A stretch of 50,026 nucleotides of DNA, taken from Alphaproteobacteria bacterium. Its GTDB lineage: Bacteria; Bacteroidota; Bacteroidia; Chitinophagales; Chitinophagaceae. Each line of letters starts with the position of its first letter. The stretch's first letter is position 1. Below are positions 1-9,512 of this stretch, piece after piece. The stretch lies in the NCBI GenBank assembly GCA_030053915.1, contig JASGCT010000012.1, positions 1-50,026 on the forward strand, written 5' to 3'. The notes below the pieces were generated by a model. It saw only the letters and a list, made by a program, of their open reading frames with translations. It was not told the DNA's origin and ran no database searches. Made by a program: the position numbers and the translations under genes.

Positions 1-18
1 ATTAGATTTTTTTTTTCT

Positions 19-26
19 TAATTTTG
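19..26 (+). promoter_or_regulatory. Bacteroidota -7 promoter element
   Basis: TAATTTTG matches the TAnnTTTG -7 consensus of Bacteroidota primary sigma promoters. It lies 38 bases before the methyltransferase start and would be the leader promoter of the polysaccharide locus if that locus begins here. Confidence 0.5.
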
Positions 27-64
27 CAAAACCTCACTAAAATTATCGTTAACCCATTTAATTT

Positions 65-778
65 ATGAAACAAACAAATGAAATTGAAAGACTTGAACAG
101 ATTGCAAATAAATCTTTGTACACAACTTTTACAAATTCAATGATGATTAATTACTGTTTTAAGGTATTTGAAAGATTTATAAAACCAGGTAGTATCTTAG
201 AAATGGGTCCCGCTGAAGGAATTATGACTGAGTATTTGGTAAATCGTACAAACGATTTAACATTAGTAGATGGTTCGGCTTTCTTTTGTAATATGCTTAA
301 AGAAAAATATCCTCAAGTGAATGTTATAAATGTCTTATTTGAAAACTTTCACAGCGATACAAAATATGATAATATAATACTAGGGCATGTTTTGGAACAC
401 GTTGATAACCCCGTTGATTTACTAAAACATTTAAAATTATTTTTAAATGAAAAAGGAAGAATATTGGCAGCTGTTCCAAACAGTCATTCCTTACATCGAC
501 AAGCAGCGGTTTTAATGAATATTATTAAAACAGAAGAAGATATGAGTGAATTAGATGTGCACCACGGACATAGAAGAATTTACAATCCTTTTAGATTAAG
601 AAATGATTTTACTAAAGCTGGTTTTAGTATTGAACATTTTGGTGGTTACTGGTTAAAACCGATATCAAATAGCCAAATTGACGCCTCATGGTCAAAAGAA
701 ATGCTTTGGGGCTTTATGAAATTAGGTGAAAGATACCCTGATATTGCTGGCGAAATATATGTAATTGCAACCTTATAA
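65..778 (+). CDS. class I SAM-dependent methyltransferase
   Basis: The 237-residue protein has a class I methyltransferase Rossmann fold. SAM motif I is LEMGPAEG at residues 45-52, the acidic end of strand 2 is D69 (LTLVDG), and HVLEHV at 108-113 matches the Methyltransf_11/23 family. It is cytosolic, with no signal peptide or membrane segment. It is first in the polysaccharide locus, 11 bases before the aminotransferase gene. That context suggests methylation of a sugar, a nucleotide-sugar intermediate or the chain end, but the substrate cannot be read from the sequence. The fold call is firm; the role is inferred from neighbours. Confidence 0.8.
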   Translation: MKQTNEIERLEQIANKSLYTTFTNSMMINYCFKVFERFIKPGSILEMGPAEGIMTEYLVNRTNDLTLVDGSAFFCNMLKEKYPQVNVINVLFENFHSDTKYDNIILGHVLEHVDNPVDLLKHLKLFLNEKGRILAAVPNSHSLHRQAAVLMNIIKTEEDMSELDVHHGHRRIYNPFRLRNDFTKAGFSIEHFGGYWLKPISNSQIDASWSKEMLWGFMKLGERYPDIAGEIYVIATL

Positions 779-789
779 ATAAACCAATC

Positions 790-1941
790 ATGCAAACCAA
801 AGCTATCATTCAAAATGACGCCATTAAAATACCTTTTTTACCACTACGCGTTATCAATCAAAAGTTTGAAAGCGAATTTGAAAAAGGATTCGATGATTTT
901 TTAAACTCTGGTTGGTATATTTTAGGCGAACAATTGAAAAAATTTGAAAACGAATTTGCCAATTATTGTGGTACCAAGCATTGCCTTGGTGTAGCAAATG
1001 GTTTAGACGCCCTTATTATTATCATTGAAGCTTATAAAGAATTGGGAATTTTTAAAGCTGGTGATGAAATTTTAGTCCCTTCTAACACCTATATCGCCAG
1101 TGTTTTAGCTATTTCTAAAGCTGGTTTAATTCCTAATTTAGTAGAACCCAATTTGGAAGATTACTTAATTGATGTTACTAAAATTGAAGCCAAAATTTCT
1201 GCTAAAACTGTGGCTATTTTACCAGTGCATTTATATGGTCAAGTCTGTAATATGGCTCAAATAAATGTCCTTGCGAAAAAATATCAGTTAAAAGTTATTG
1301 AAGATTCGGCACAATCGCACGGCGCTATCTTTCAAGGTAAAAAATGTGGCAATTTAGGCGATGCTTCAGGATTTAGTTTCTACCCTGGAAAAAATTTAGG
1401 TGCTTTAGGAGACGGCGGTGCCATAACGACCAATGATGATGCTTTAGCTGATGTCATCATGGCTTATAGAAATTATGGCTCTCATATCAAATATGAAAAT
1501 AAATATTTAGGCTTAAACTCTCGTTTAGATGAATTACAAGCTCATTTTTTATCTGTAAAATTGAAGTCTTTAGATCAAGACAACGAAAGTCGGCGTCAGG
1601 TTGCAGATTATTATTTAAAAAACATACAAAATGAGGCTATTATTTTACCAAATTACCCTAACGGCACTGAACATGTTTGGCATTTGTTTGTGATAAGGTG
1701 TTCAAAACGAGATGAACTTAAGAAATATTTATTAGACAATGGTATTGAAACTTTAATTCACTATCCTATACCCCCGCATTTACAAAAAGCTTATTCATTT
1801 TTAAATTATAACAAAAGCAACTATCCTATTGCCGAAAACATCGCTGACACTTGTTTGAGTTTGCCATTGTGGCCTGGGGTGGGGAAAAATGAACAGAAAC
1901 ATATAGTTTCAAGCCTTAATAATTTTATCCTAAACAATTGA
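790..1941 (+). CDS. DegT/DnrJ/EryC1/StrS family sugar aminotransferase
   Basis: The 383-residue protein is a PLP-dependent fold-type I aminotransferase acting on nucleotide-linked keto sugars. The PLP lysine is K201 in [14 protein letters not shown], and the cofactor-binding EDSAQ lies at 171-175. The N-terminal IPFLPL and the SGWYILG segment near residue 40 resemble dTDP-3-oxo-6-deoxyhexose aminotransferases such as FdtB/QdtB, so a 3-amino-3,6-dideoxyhexose is one possible product. No FdtA/QdtA-like isomerase or rmlAB gene is in the window, so the dTDP-sugar precursor would have to be made elsewhere. The family is certain and the sugar specificity is tentative. Confidence 0.88.
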   Translation: MQTKAIIQNDAIKIPFLPLRVINQKFESEFEKGFDDFLNSGWYILGEQLKKFENEFANYCGTKHCLGVANGLDALIIIIEAYKELGIFKAGDEILVPSNTYIASVLAISKAGLIPNLVEPNLEDYLIDVTKIEAKISAKTVAILPVHLYGQVCNMAQINVLAKKYQLKVIEDSAQSHGAIFQGKKCGNLGDASGFSFYPGKNLGALGDGGAITTNDDALADVIMAYRNYGSHIKYENKYLGLNSRLDELQAHFLSVKLKSLDQDNESRRQVADYYLKNIQNEAIILPNYPNGTEHVWHLFVIRCSKRDELKKYLLDNGIETLIHYPIPPHLQKAYSFLNYNKSNYPIAENIADTCLSLPLWPGVGKNEQKHIVSSLNNFILNN

Positions 1942-2021
1942 AAAAATATATATGCTGATGCAGATGGTATTTTCGGTAATTAAAATAAAATCAAAGTTTA
2001 TTCATTAATCATTATAATATT

Positions 2022-3839
2022 ATGTGTGGAATTTCTGGTATTTATGCTAAAAACGAAGTAGAAAATATTGTTACGAGAATAGAAAATATGAATGTATCGT
2101 TACAACATCGAGGTCCTGATGCTGGAAATTGTATCATAAAACATAATGCCTTGGCACTAGGACATCGAAGATTGTCTATTATTGATACAAGCGATCAAGC
2201 TAATCAACCCATGCGCTCTAATTCAGAACGTTGGCATATTGTTTTTAATGGAGAAATTTATAATTTTAAAGAAATAAAATCTTTGTTAACCTACAACTTT
2301 AAAACAAACTGTGATACAGAAGTCATATTAGCCGCCGTAGAAGAACATGGATTAAAATGGTTTTTAAATAAGGCAATTGGAATGTTTGCAATAGCCTTAT
2401 TTGATAATATTAAAAACGAACTTATCATTATAAGAGATCGGTTGGGTATTAAACCTTTGTATTATTACTATAGCAACGATTTGATAGTCTTCGCCTCTGA
2501 AATTAAAGCCATACTACATAGCGGTCTGGTCAAAGCAGAATTTAATGAAAGTGCTGTAGATGAATATTTAGCAAATAGATATGTGCGTTCGCCATTTACA
2601 TTTTTTAAAAATATTTATCAATTGGAACCTGGTTCCTTTCAAATTTTTGACTCAAATCTAAAAACAGAAACTTTTAAATTTTGGGAATTACCAACCGAAT
2701 TTAATATGGCAGAAAATTTTGATGAGCAAGAGATTTTAAATTCATTTGAAACTGAATTGGTTAAAGCTATTAATTATAGGTTAGTAACAGACGTGCCCTT
2801 AGGTACTTATTTAAGTGGCGGGGTAGATTCAAGTATTATTACTGCCATAACTTCTATATTAAAAAAAGATTATATTCATACTTATACGATTGGTTTTGAA
2901 GAACTAAATGAATTTGAATTTGCTAAATTAATGCTCCCAAAATACAAATTACATCATCACGAAATTTTGATAACGCAAGCAGATTACTTAAATAATTGGG
3001 AAAATTTAATTTATATGAAAGATGCACCATTGGGGGTTCCTAACGAAATTCCACTGGCTATCATGTCAACCAAATTAAAAGAAAAAATTACAGTAGTTTT
3101 ATCTGGCGAAGGTGCTGATGAATTATTAGGAGGATATGGTATTATTTACAGAGCGCCATTTGATTATAGAAATGAAAATATTAGTAAAAGTTTTTATGAA
3201 TATTTTATTTCAAAATATGAATATGTTCATAGAACCATGAGGGACGAATTTCTAAACACCCCTCATGAATATCGTTTATATTTCGACCAGCAAATTCAAA
3301 ACGAATTTTTAAATAAATCGAACGAAGAAAATGTCTTTAAGTTCTTTCATCAATATCATATTAAAGGTTTGTTACAACGTGTTGATATGGCATCTATGCA
3401 AGCCAGTGTTGAAGCAAGAGTGCCTTTCCTTGACCATAATTTAATTGAATTTGCATATAAAAAAATTCCATATCAATTAAAATTAAAATGGTGTAATCAA
3501 CAAGCCCAATTGGATGCCTCAAAACTAAAAGCTGAACATTATAGCGAACAATTAGATATACCAAAATATTTACTAAAAAGATTAGCCTATAAATATATAC
3601 CAAAAGATATTATTGAAAGAAGAAAAGTTGGTTTCCCGGTACCACTATCTGCTTGGATTCAAAATTTAGAAGACATAGCAAGTCAAGTTCTTCAACAAAG
3701 TACTTGGTTAAAGCAAGGCGTGTTAAAAAATTTATTAGATAAAATTAAAACCGAAAACAGAGCCGGACAAATCGTATGGATGTTTGTAAATATTGAGTTA
3801 TTTAATCAAAAATACTTTTTAAAAGAATGGCGATATTAA
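2022..3839 (+). CDS. asnB: asparagine synthase (glutamine-hydrolysing)-like amidotransferase
   Basis: The 605-residue protein has both AsnB domains. The class II glutaminase domain begins MCGISGIY, so Cys2 becomes the N-terminal nucleophile after Met removal, and it carries HRGPDAG and NGEIYNF. The synthetase domain has the ATP PP-loop SGGVDS at 265-270 and SGEGADELLGGY further on. Length is close to usual for bacterial AsnB. Placement inside a polysaccharide locus matches AsnB-like enzymes such as WbpS, which are linked to amidation of uronic acid sugars in O antigens. Amidation of a sugar carboxylate is therefore a reasonable alternative to free asparagine synthesis. The family is certain; the substrate is inferred. 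Confidence 0.88.
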   Translation: MCGISGIYAKNEVENIVTRIENMNVSLQHRGPDAGNCIIKHNALALGHRRLSIIDTSDQANQPMRSNSERWHIVFNGEIYNFKEIKSLLTYNFKTNCDTEVILAAVEEHGLKWFLNKAIGMFAIALFDNIKNELIIIRDRLGIKPLYYYYSNDLIVFASEIKAILHSGLVKAEFNESAVDEYLANRYVRSPFTFFKNIYQLEPGSFQIFDSNLKTETFKFWELPTEFNMAENFDEQEILNSFETELVKAINYRLVTDVPLGTYLSGGVDSSIITAITSILKKDYIHTYTIGFEELNEFEFAKLMLPKYKLHHHEILITQADYLNNWENLIYMKDAPLGVPNEIPLAIMSTKLKEKITVVLSGEGADELLGGYGIIYRAPFDYRNENISKSFYEYFISKYEYVHRTMRDEFLNTPHEYRLYFDQQIQNEFLNKSNEENVFKFFHQYHIKGLLQRVDMASMQASVEARVPFLDHNLIEFAYKKIPYQLKLKWCNQQAQLDASKLKAEHYSEQLDIPKYLLKRLAYKYIPKDIIERRKVGFPVPLSAWIQNLEDIASQVLQQSTWLKQGVLKNLLDKIKTENRAGQIVWMFVNIELFNQKYFLKEWRY

Positions 3840-3861
3840 AAATATATATATAGTTAAAGTT

Positions 3862-4317
3862 ATGAATCACCATAAAATAATCGGCTACACCGCCGGTGTT
3901 TTCGACCTCTTTCACGTTGGACATTTAAATTTATTAAAAAATGCCAAAGGACTTTGCGATAAACTTATTGTTGGGGTTTCTACAGATGAACTCGTCCAGT
4001 ATAAAAATAAACAAGCAGTTATTCCATTTTTAGAAAGAGCTGAAATTGTACGTTCTATTAAGTATGTCGATGCAGTGGTTTCTCAACAAGATATGAATAA
4101 AATTAAAATGTGGGAAAAATTAAAATTTAATATTATGTTTGTAGGAGATGACTGGTTCGACACCCCCAAATGGCAAGGTTTAGAAAGCCAATTTAAAAAA
4201 TTAGACGTTAAAATTATTTATTTTCCATACACTAGTGGAGTTTCTTCAACTAAAATTAATGAAACACTCGAATTCGTTAGAAATAATTTTAATGAATATA
4301 CAAAAGTAAAAAAATGA
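3862..4317 (+). CDS. TagD-like glycerol-3-phosphate cytidylyltransferase family protein
   Basis: The 151-residue nucleotidyltransferase has the GVFDLFHVGH signature with HxGH at 18-21, and a C-terminal segment ending GVSSTKINET that matches the second nucleotide-binding motif (ISSTxI) of TagD/GCT enzymes. Length is near the roughly 130-150 residues of TagD. The likely reaction is transfer of CMP from CTP to glycerol-3-phosphate or a similar alditol phosphate, giving CDP-glycerol. It lies 22 bases after the amidotransferase gene and 32 bases before a CDP-glycerol-type transferase, so the two plausibly act in sequence. Some relatives are ADP- or other nucleotidyltransferases, so the exact substrates are uncertain. 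Confidence 0.8.
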   Translation: MNHHKIIGYTAGVFDLFHVGHLNLLKNAKGLCDKLIVGVSTDELVQYKNKQAVIPFLERAEIVRSIKYVDAVVSQQDMNKIKMWEKLKFNIMFVGDDWFDTPKWQGLESQFKKLDVKIIYFPYTSGVSSTKINETLEFVRNNFNEYTKVKK

Positions 4318-4349
4318 ACAGATAAGTAAGTTAAAAATACAACCTCATT

Positions 4350-5672
4350 ATGATAAAATCAATTTTACCTAAAACACTTTATAATCTTTTAAAAAAATTA
4401 TATCATTCTTCTTTTGGCATTTGGGTAAGATTAAAATTTCTTCTTTTATATTTATTTTACCTTAACATTATTCATAAAATTCAAATAAAAAAAATACGAA
4501 AAAAATCTAAAATAAAAGTATTATTTATTGTTATTAATAAGATTTATACTTTTAAATTTTATATTTTATACAATTTTTTAAAAAAAGATGCTCGGTATGA
4601 ACCTTTAATTTTATTATGTCCATGTACCGATTTATTAACTGGAGGCATCGATAATAACCAAAGTTATGATGATGATTATAAGATGTTCATATCATCAAAT
4701 TTTAATGTAATGTTAGCTTATAACGCCAATTCTAAAAAATATTTAAATGTAGAAATAGATCTAAAACCAGATATAATTTTCTATACATATCCTTGGCCGC
4801 ATACCCATAAAAATTATAAAATTGAACGTTTAAAAAATTACCTGAGTTGTTATGTACAATATTCTTTTCATGTGTCTTATTTAAATAAAGCACAATATAA
4901 TGCACAATTTCATAATTTGTTATGGAAAGCATTTTATGAAACCAAAACCCACTTAAAATTTGCTCAAGAAACAGCTGACAATAATGGAAAAAACGTGGTT
5001 GTAACAGGTTATCCTGGCATCGATATATTTCTTGATGATTCTTATATACCACAAAATAACTGGAAAATTGAAAATAATCAAGTAAAACGAATTATTTGGA
5101 GTCCACATCATACTATTTATGGATTTGATGAACATGATTTAAAATATTCTGATTTTATGGAATACCACCAATTTTTTAAAAATTTTATTACAAATAACAA
5201 CGATTTTCAAATGGCATTCAAGCCCCATCCTTTGTTAAAAAGAAAACTTATTATGCACCCAGAATGGGGACTTAATAAAACAAACGAATACTACAGTTTT
5301 TGGGAAAACCAACCCAATACTTTATTATGTGAATCTGATTACCACGACTTATTTTTAACCTCAGATGCCTTAATTCATAGTTGTGGCTCATTCTTAACTG
5401 AATATCTATTTGTTAATAAGCCAGTTGCCTTTAATTTAATCAATTCTGAAATTTTAAATCGCTTTAATGATTTTGGTAAAAATGTTTTAAAAACCTATAT
5501 CCTGACGAAATCTGAAAAAGATATTTTAGACTTTTTGAATGATATCAAGAATAACCTTGATATTAATAAAAATAAAAGACAAATTATTATTAACCAATAT
5601 TTACAAGAAACAAACTACACCTCAGCCTCACAAAATATTTACAACTATTTAAACCATGTCTTTAAAAATTAG
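4350..5672 (+). CDS. CDP-glycerol glycerophosphotransferase (TagB/TagF)-like protein
   Basis: The 440-residue protein begins with a basic, hydrophobic stretch (about residues 1-50) suited to peripheral membrane binding, followed by a GT-B-like domain. SPHHTI at 251-256, FKPHP at 290-294 and HSCGSFLTEY with a following KPVAF near 353-370 match the conserved blocks of the CDP-glycerol glycerophosphotransferase family. The family moves alditol phosphate from a CDP-activated donor to a lipid-linked acceptor. Its neighbour is the TagD-like cytidylyltransferase. The last 17 bases overlap the flippase gene in another frame, implying coupled translation. Homologues in Gram-negative capsule loci vary in substrate, so the transferred group is inferred. 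Confidence 0.7.
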   Translation: MIKSILPKTLYNLLKKLYHSSFGIWVRLKFLLLYLFYLNIIHKIQIKKIRKKSKIKVLFIVINKIYTFKFYILYNFLKKDARYEPLILLCPCTDLLTGGIDNNQSYDDDYKMFISSNFNVMLAYNANSKKYLNVEIDLKPDIIFYTYPWPHTHKNYKIERLKNYLSCYVQYSFHVSYLNKAQYNAQFHNLLWKAFYETKTHLKFAQETADNNGKNVVVTGYPGIDIFLDDSYIPQNNWKIENNQVKRIIWSPHHTIYGFDEHDLKYSDFMEYHQFFKNFITNNNDFQMAFKPHPLLKRKLIMHPEWGLNKTNEYYSFWENQPNTLLCESDYHDLFLTSDALIHSCGSFLTEYLFVNKPVAFNLINSEILNRFNDFGKNVLKTYILTKSEKDILDFLNDIKNNLDINKNKRQIIINQYLQETNYTSASQNIYNYLNHVFKN

Positions 5673-7095
5673 CGCCAGCAAAAATATATTATGGACAGCC
5701 ATTGATAGAATCAGTTATCAAATTTTGGCATTTATCTTAAATATTATCTTAGCCAGAATACTCTCACCTCGAGATTTTGGTTTAGTAAGCACGATTATTA
5801 TTTTTATTACCATTGCCCAAATTTTTATTCAAAGCGGATTAGGAATTCGAATATTGCAATATCAAAATATAACCAATTTAGACCTATCTACCATCTTTAT
5901 TTTTAATTTGGCAGTGAGTATTTTGATGTATTTTATTTTGTATTTTACCGCACCTTTAATTGCTCAATTTTTTCGAGAACCTATTTTAATTAAATTGATA
6001 CGAATACTGTCAATATCCTTGATTATTATGGCATTTGGAGTCGTCCAATCCAATTTATTTAATCGTAATTTCAATTATAAATATATTTTTATTGCCAATA
6101 CCTCTGGTTTAGTATTGAGCTATACTATAGGTATTTATTTAGCCTACCACGATTTTAAGGTGTGGTCGATTGTGATTCAAAATTTATGTTATTATGGCAT
6201 TAGTGTGGGTTTGTTGTGGTTACTAAGCCATTGGAAGCCAAGTTTTAAATTTTCAATCGTCTCTTTCAAAACCCATTTCCCTTATGGCTTTAAATTATTG
6301 CTAACAGGTGTCTATGCCACAAGTTTAAATAATGTATCTAACGTTTTAATAGGACGTTTTTACAGTATTACCCAATTAGGTTATTATACAAGAAGTTTGC
6401 AATTGGTAGATGCACCAAATTTAAGTTTAACAACTATTTTAACCCAAGCTACAACGCCTTTATTTAGTAAATTTCAAAATAATTATGAGGGCTTAATTTA
6501 TGTATTTAGAAAATTTATTGGCATAACTTGTTTAATAATGTTTCCAATGATGTTATTAATTTCGGCACTAAGCAAACCTATAATAATTCTTTTGTTAACT
6601 GAAAAATGGATAAGTATCGTACCGCTTTTAAAAGTATTAGCAATTTATAGAATTTTATATCCCTTAGGTGCTATTAATATTCAATTACTGAATGTTATTG
6701 GTCGCAGCGACTGGTTTTTATATTTAGATTTATCAAAATTACCCTTAATTTTAGGCGCTATTTTAATTAGTTTTCCTTATGGCATACAAAGCTTAATTTT
6801 AAGTTTAACCTTGGCTTCGTTTATAAGCTATTTTATGAATATTTTAGTAACCTATAAAGTTTTTAAATACCATTTTTTACAACAATTAAAAGATATTTTA
6901 CCGTATTTAATCATCGGAATATTTATGTATTTATTAGTTATCTTTTCAATAAGTACCATAAAATCATATCTGTGGCAATTAATTGTTGGTATTGGTATTG
7001 GGCTGTTTTTTTTTTATGGTACTTGCTTGGTCTTTTTAAGGAAAGATATGAGGTATTTTTTCAAAGGTTTCAAAGATGTGGTGTTTAAAAAATAA
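5656..7095 (+). CDS. Wzx-like lipopolysaccharide/O-unit flippase (MOP superfamily)
   Basis: The 479-residue integral membrane protein has about 12-14 hydrophobic segments across its length. The N terminus (SASKNILWTAIDRISYQIL) and the internal VLIGRFYSITQLGYYTRSLQLVD match the polysaccharide biosynthesis protein family related to WzxC/RfbX. It should flip undecaprenyl-diphosphate-linked repeat units across the inner membrane. It overlaps the upstream glycerophosphotransferase gene by 17 bases, and a Wzy-like polymerase lies 2.4 kb downstream, so the locus has both halves of a Wzx/Wzy pathway. Confidence 0.85.
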   Translation: MSLKISASKNILWTAIDRISYQILAFILNIILARILSPRDFGLVSTIIIFITIAQIFIQSGLGIRILQYQNITNLDLSTIFIFNLAVSILMYFILYFTAPLIAQFFREPILIKLIRILSISLIIMAFGVVQSNLFNRNFNYKYIFIANTSGLVLSYTIGIYLAYHDFKVWSIVIQNLCYYGISVGLLWLLSHWKPSFKFSIVSFKTHFPYGFKLLLTGVYATSLNNVSNVLIGRFYSITQLGYYTRSLQLVDAPNLSLTTILTQATTPLFSKFQNNYEGLIYVFRKFIGITCLIMFPMMLLISALSKPIIILLLTEKWISIVPLLKVLAIYRILYPLGAINIQLLNVIGRSDWFLYLDLSKLPLILGAILISFPYGIQSLILSLTLASFISYFMNILVTYKVFKYHFLQQLKDILPYLIIGIFMYLLVIFSISTIKSYLWQLIVGIGIGLFFFYGTCLVFLRKDMRYFFKGFKDVVFKK

Positions 7096-7107
7096 AGTAT
7101 AAAACGT

Positions 7108-7938
7108 ATGAATTACCCCTTAGTATCAATTTTAGTACCTTGTTATAATCACGAAAAATATGTTGAGAAATTATTAAACAGTATTATAAATGATGATTAT
7201 CCCAACAAAGAAATTATTATCATTAACGATGGTTCAACCGACAATTCTGACAACATTATTAAATTGTGGTTAGAACAAAATAATACAAATTTAAACATCG
7301 TTTATAGGTATCAAAAAAATAAAGGTATTTGTAGTACTCTTAACGAACTTATTAAACTTTCACAAGGACAATATCTCATTCCTATTGCAAGTGACGATTT
7401 ATTAATACCAGACTTAATTTTTGATCGTGTAAAAATTTTACAAGATAATCCTAATAAATTGGTTTTAATAACAGATTCAAAAGTTATTGATGCGAACGAT
7501 AATCTTATAATGGAAAGTTGTATTCTTAACTATAATTTAGGTGATAAAAATTATTTTAAAACCGATGAAGCCATTCTTATTTCGACACTATTAAAACCAC
7601 AAATTTCAGGACCATCTATATTGATTGATAGAAGTATATATCTAAAAATTGGTTATTATAAAGAAAATTTATGCGCCGAAGATTGGTACTTCTATCAACG
7701 AGCCGCTGCCAAAAAATTAATCCTTTATCAAGATATCTATTGTGCTTTTTATCGAGTACATCCCAAAAATACTTCGGGAATTCATTCTAAATCAGAATTA
7801 AAATTAATTAAAACAATTATCCTAACCTATTGGTATAATGTTAATTTTATGCCAACCCTTAAATTTAAAATTATTGCTATCATTGAGTTGTTAAAGTGGA
7901 TCTGTCGTTATTGTAAATTAAAAATGGTATTTAAATAA
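7108..7938 (+). CDS. glycosyltransferase family 2
   Basis: The 276-residue GT-A fold glycosyltransferase has VSILVPCYNHEKYVE at the N terminus, NDGSTDNS near residues 40-47, the metal-binding SDD near residue 93, and a late AEDW of the acceptor/catalytic region near 190. It acts on the cytoplasmic face to add one sugar to the lipid-linked repeat unit. The linkage cannot be deduced. The gene starts 12 bases after the flippase stop. The C-terminal 40 residues are basic and hydrophobic and may hold the protein to the membrane. Confidence 0.85.
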   Translation: MNYPLVSILVPCYNHEKYVEKLLNSIINDDYPNKEIIIINDGSTDNSDNIIKLWLEQNNTNLNIVYRYQKNKGICSTLNELIKLSQGQYLIPIASDDLLIPDLIFDRVKILQDNPNKLVLITDSKVIDANDNLIMESCILNYNLGDKNYFKTDEAILISTLLKPQISGPSILIDRSIYLKIGYYKENLCAEDWYFYQRAAAKKLILYQDIYCAFYRVHPKNTSGIHSKSELKLIKTIILTYWYNVNFMPTLKFKIIAIIELLKWICRYCKLKMVFK

Positions 7939-8009
7939 AATTTTAATGCACACTCTTCAAGGTTTAAACACCAATAAATTATATGACACTTTATGAAAAA
8001 TTATAAATA

Positions 8010-8609
8010 ATGTTACTAAAAATAATTACAAAATTATCTACCAAATTTCAATCTGCAATTTACTATATCGGAATCTTTCCTATATATTATTGTCGATTTA
8101 AAAAATTGGGTCGCAAAACTAGAATTAAAAATCCCCTTAAAATACAAGGCTATGAAAATATTGAAATTGGTTCAAATGTTCATGTAGCACAGCACACTTG
8201 GTTAGCTGCATTACCGCATACCCATTCTAAAACTTGCGAGCTCATTATTGGGGATGGTACCAATATTGGTAATTTTAATCACATCTATGCTACAAACTCA
8301 ATAATTATTGGTCGTTCTGTTTTAACAGCCGATAAAGTTTATATTACAGATAATTTACACAGTTTCGAAAATATAAATGTTCCTATCATGAATCAGCCCA
8401 TTAAACAAATATCAAGCGTTGTCATTGGCGATGGCAGTTGGTTAGGCGAAAATGTGTGCATTATTGGAGCAAAAATAGGTAGAAACTGTGTCATTGGAGC
8501 TAATTCAGTGGTAACAAAAGATATTCCAGATTATTGTGTGGCGGTTGGTGCACCTGCTAAAATTATAAAATATTACGATTTACAACTTCAACAATGGGTT
8601 TCAAAATAA
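8010..8609 (+). CDS. hexapeptide-repeat O-acetyltransferase (WbbJ/LbH family)
   Basis: The 199-residue protein has a left-handed beta-helix built from hexapeptide repeats from about residue 45 to 180 (IEIGSN, IIGDGTNIGN, IIIGRS, VVIGDGSWLGENV, IIGAKIGRN, VIGANSVVTKD, AVGAPAKII). TDNLHSFEN carries the likely catalytic histidine. This is the layout of sugar O-acetyltransferases using acetyl-CoA, here probably decorating the repeat unit. A paralogue sits at 10932-11522. A 71-base gap precedes it with no promoter that I recognise. Confidence 0.82.
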   Translation: MLLKIITKLSTKFQSAIYYIGIFPIYYCRFKKLGRKTRIKNPLKIQGYENIEIGSNVHVAQHTWLAALPHTHSKTCELIIGDGTNIGNFNHIYATNSIIIGRSVLTADKVYITDNLHSFENINVPIMNQPIKQISSVVIGDGSWLGENVCIIGAKIGRNCVIGANSVVTKDIPDYCVAVGAPAKIIKYYDLQLQQWVSK

Positions 8610-8632
8610 AATTCAATTAAAATAAAAACACA

Positions 8633-9505
8633 ATGCTTAAAGACCAAATAGGGATCGTTACTGTTCTATATAAAAGTAAAAATGTATTCAAAGGTTTTGT
8701 TAATTCGATATGTATCCAAGATTATACAAATTTTGAATTGTATTGTATTGATAACGACTTCAATCAAACCGACTCAGTATATTACTTAAAAATTTTAAAT
8801 GATAAACTAAAAAATAAAAATTATCATTATTTACCTCAAAATAAAAATATTGGAGTTGCTGCTGGTAATAATATTGGCATAAATTATGCATTATCAGATA
8901 GTTGTGAGTATATATTACTTTCAAATAATGATATTGAATTTTATGAAACAACTCTTTTTTCTGATTTAATAACACTCAACAAGGAATATAAAATTATAGC
9001 ACCTAAAATTTTATATTTTAATACATCCAATATTTGGTATCGAGGTGGACATTTTGGATTTTTTAGAGAAGTTATACATGAAAATATTAATAAAAAAGAT
9101 AATTTTGACTCAAAAGAATTTATTACTAAATATGCTCCAACTTGTTTTGTAATGATAAAAAACGATGTTTTTGAAAAAATTGGAAATATGGATGAGAAAT
9201 ATTTTGTATATTCTGATGATAGCGATTTTATGTATAGAGCATTTAAAAATAATATAAATATACTATGTACACCTAAATATGCTATATTTCACAAAGTTAG
9301 TGTATCTACAGGTTTAAATAGCCCATTTTCTATTTATTATGGTACAAGAAATTGTTTATATTTTAGAAAAAAAAATCGCTCTAGAATTAATTTTATTACA
9401 TATTTCATATATATGTTATTAAAATCAATATTAAAAACATTTTATTTAAACTCTAAACAAAGTAAATCAATGTGGTTAGGCATTTTTGATTTTTTTAAAA
9501 TGTAG
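8633..9505 (+). CDS. glycosyltransferase family 2 (rhamnosyltransferase-like)
   Basis: The 290-residue GT-A glycosyltransferase starts GIVTVLYKSKNVFKGF, has CIDND near residue 38, the DxD-like SNNDIEF near residues 98-104 and SDDSDFMYRA near 190-200, typical of the WcaA/RfbF-like GT2 group that includes rhamnosyltransferases. The C-terminal 60 residues are basic and hydrophobic. It should add one residue of the repeat unit. The donor sugar is unknown. Base composition is visibly more AT-rich than in the central genes, as in the following polymerase gene. Confidence 0.82.
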   Translation: MLKDQIGIVTVLYKSKNVFKGFVNSICIQDYTNFELYCIDNDFNQTDSVYYLKILNDKLKNKNYHYLPQNKNIGVAAGNNIGINYALSDSCEYILLSNNDIEFYETTLFSDLITLNKEYKIIAPKILYFNTSNIWYRGGHFGFFREVIHENINKKDNFDSKEFITKYAPTCFVMIKNDVFEKIGNMDEKYFVYSDDSDFMYRAFKNNINILCTPKYAIFHKVSVSTGLNSPFSIYYGTRNCLYFRKKNRSRINFITYFIYMLLKSILKTFYLNSKQSKSMWLGIFDFFKM

Positions 9506-9512
9506 AAAATCA

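Noticed and set aside
1942..2021. Short ORF (MLMQMVFSVIK...) between the aminotransferase and asnB genes
   Set aside because: Only 18 codons with no supporting signal; likely chance.
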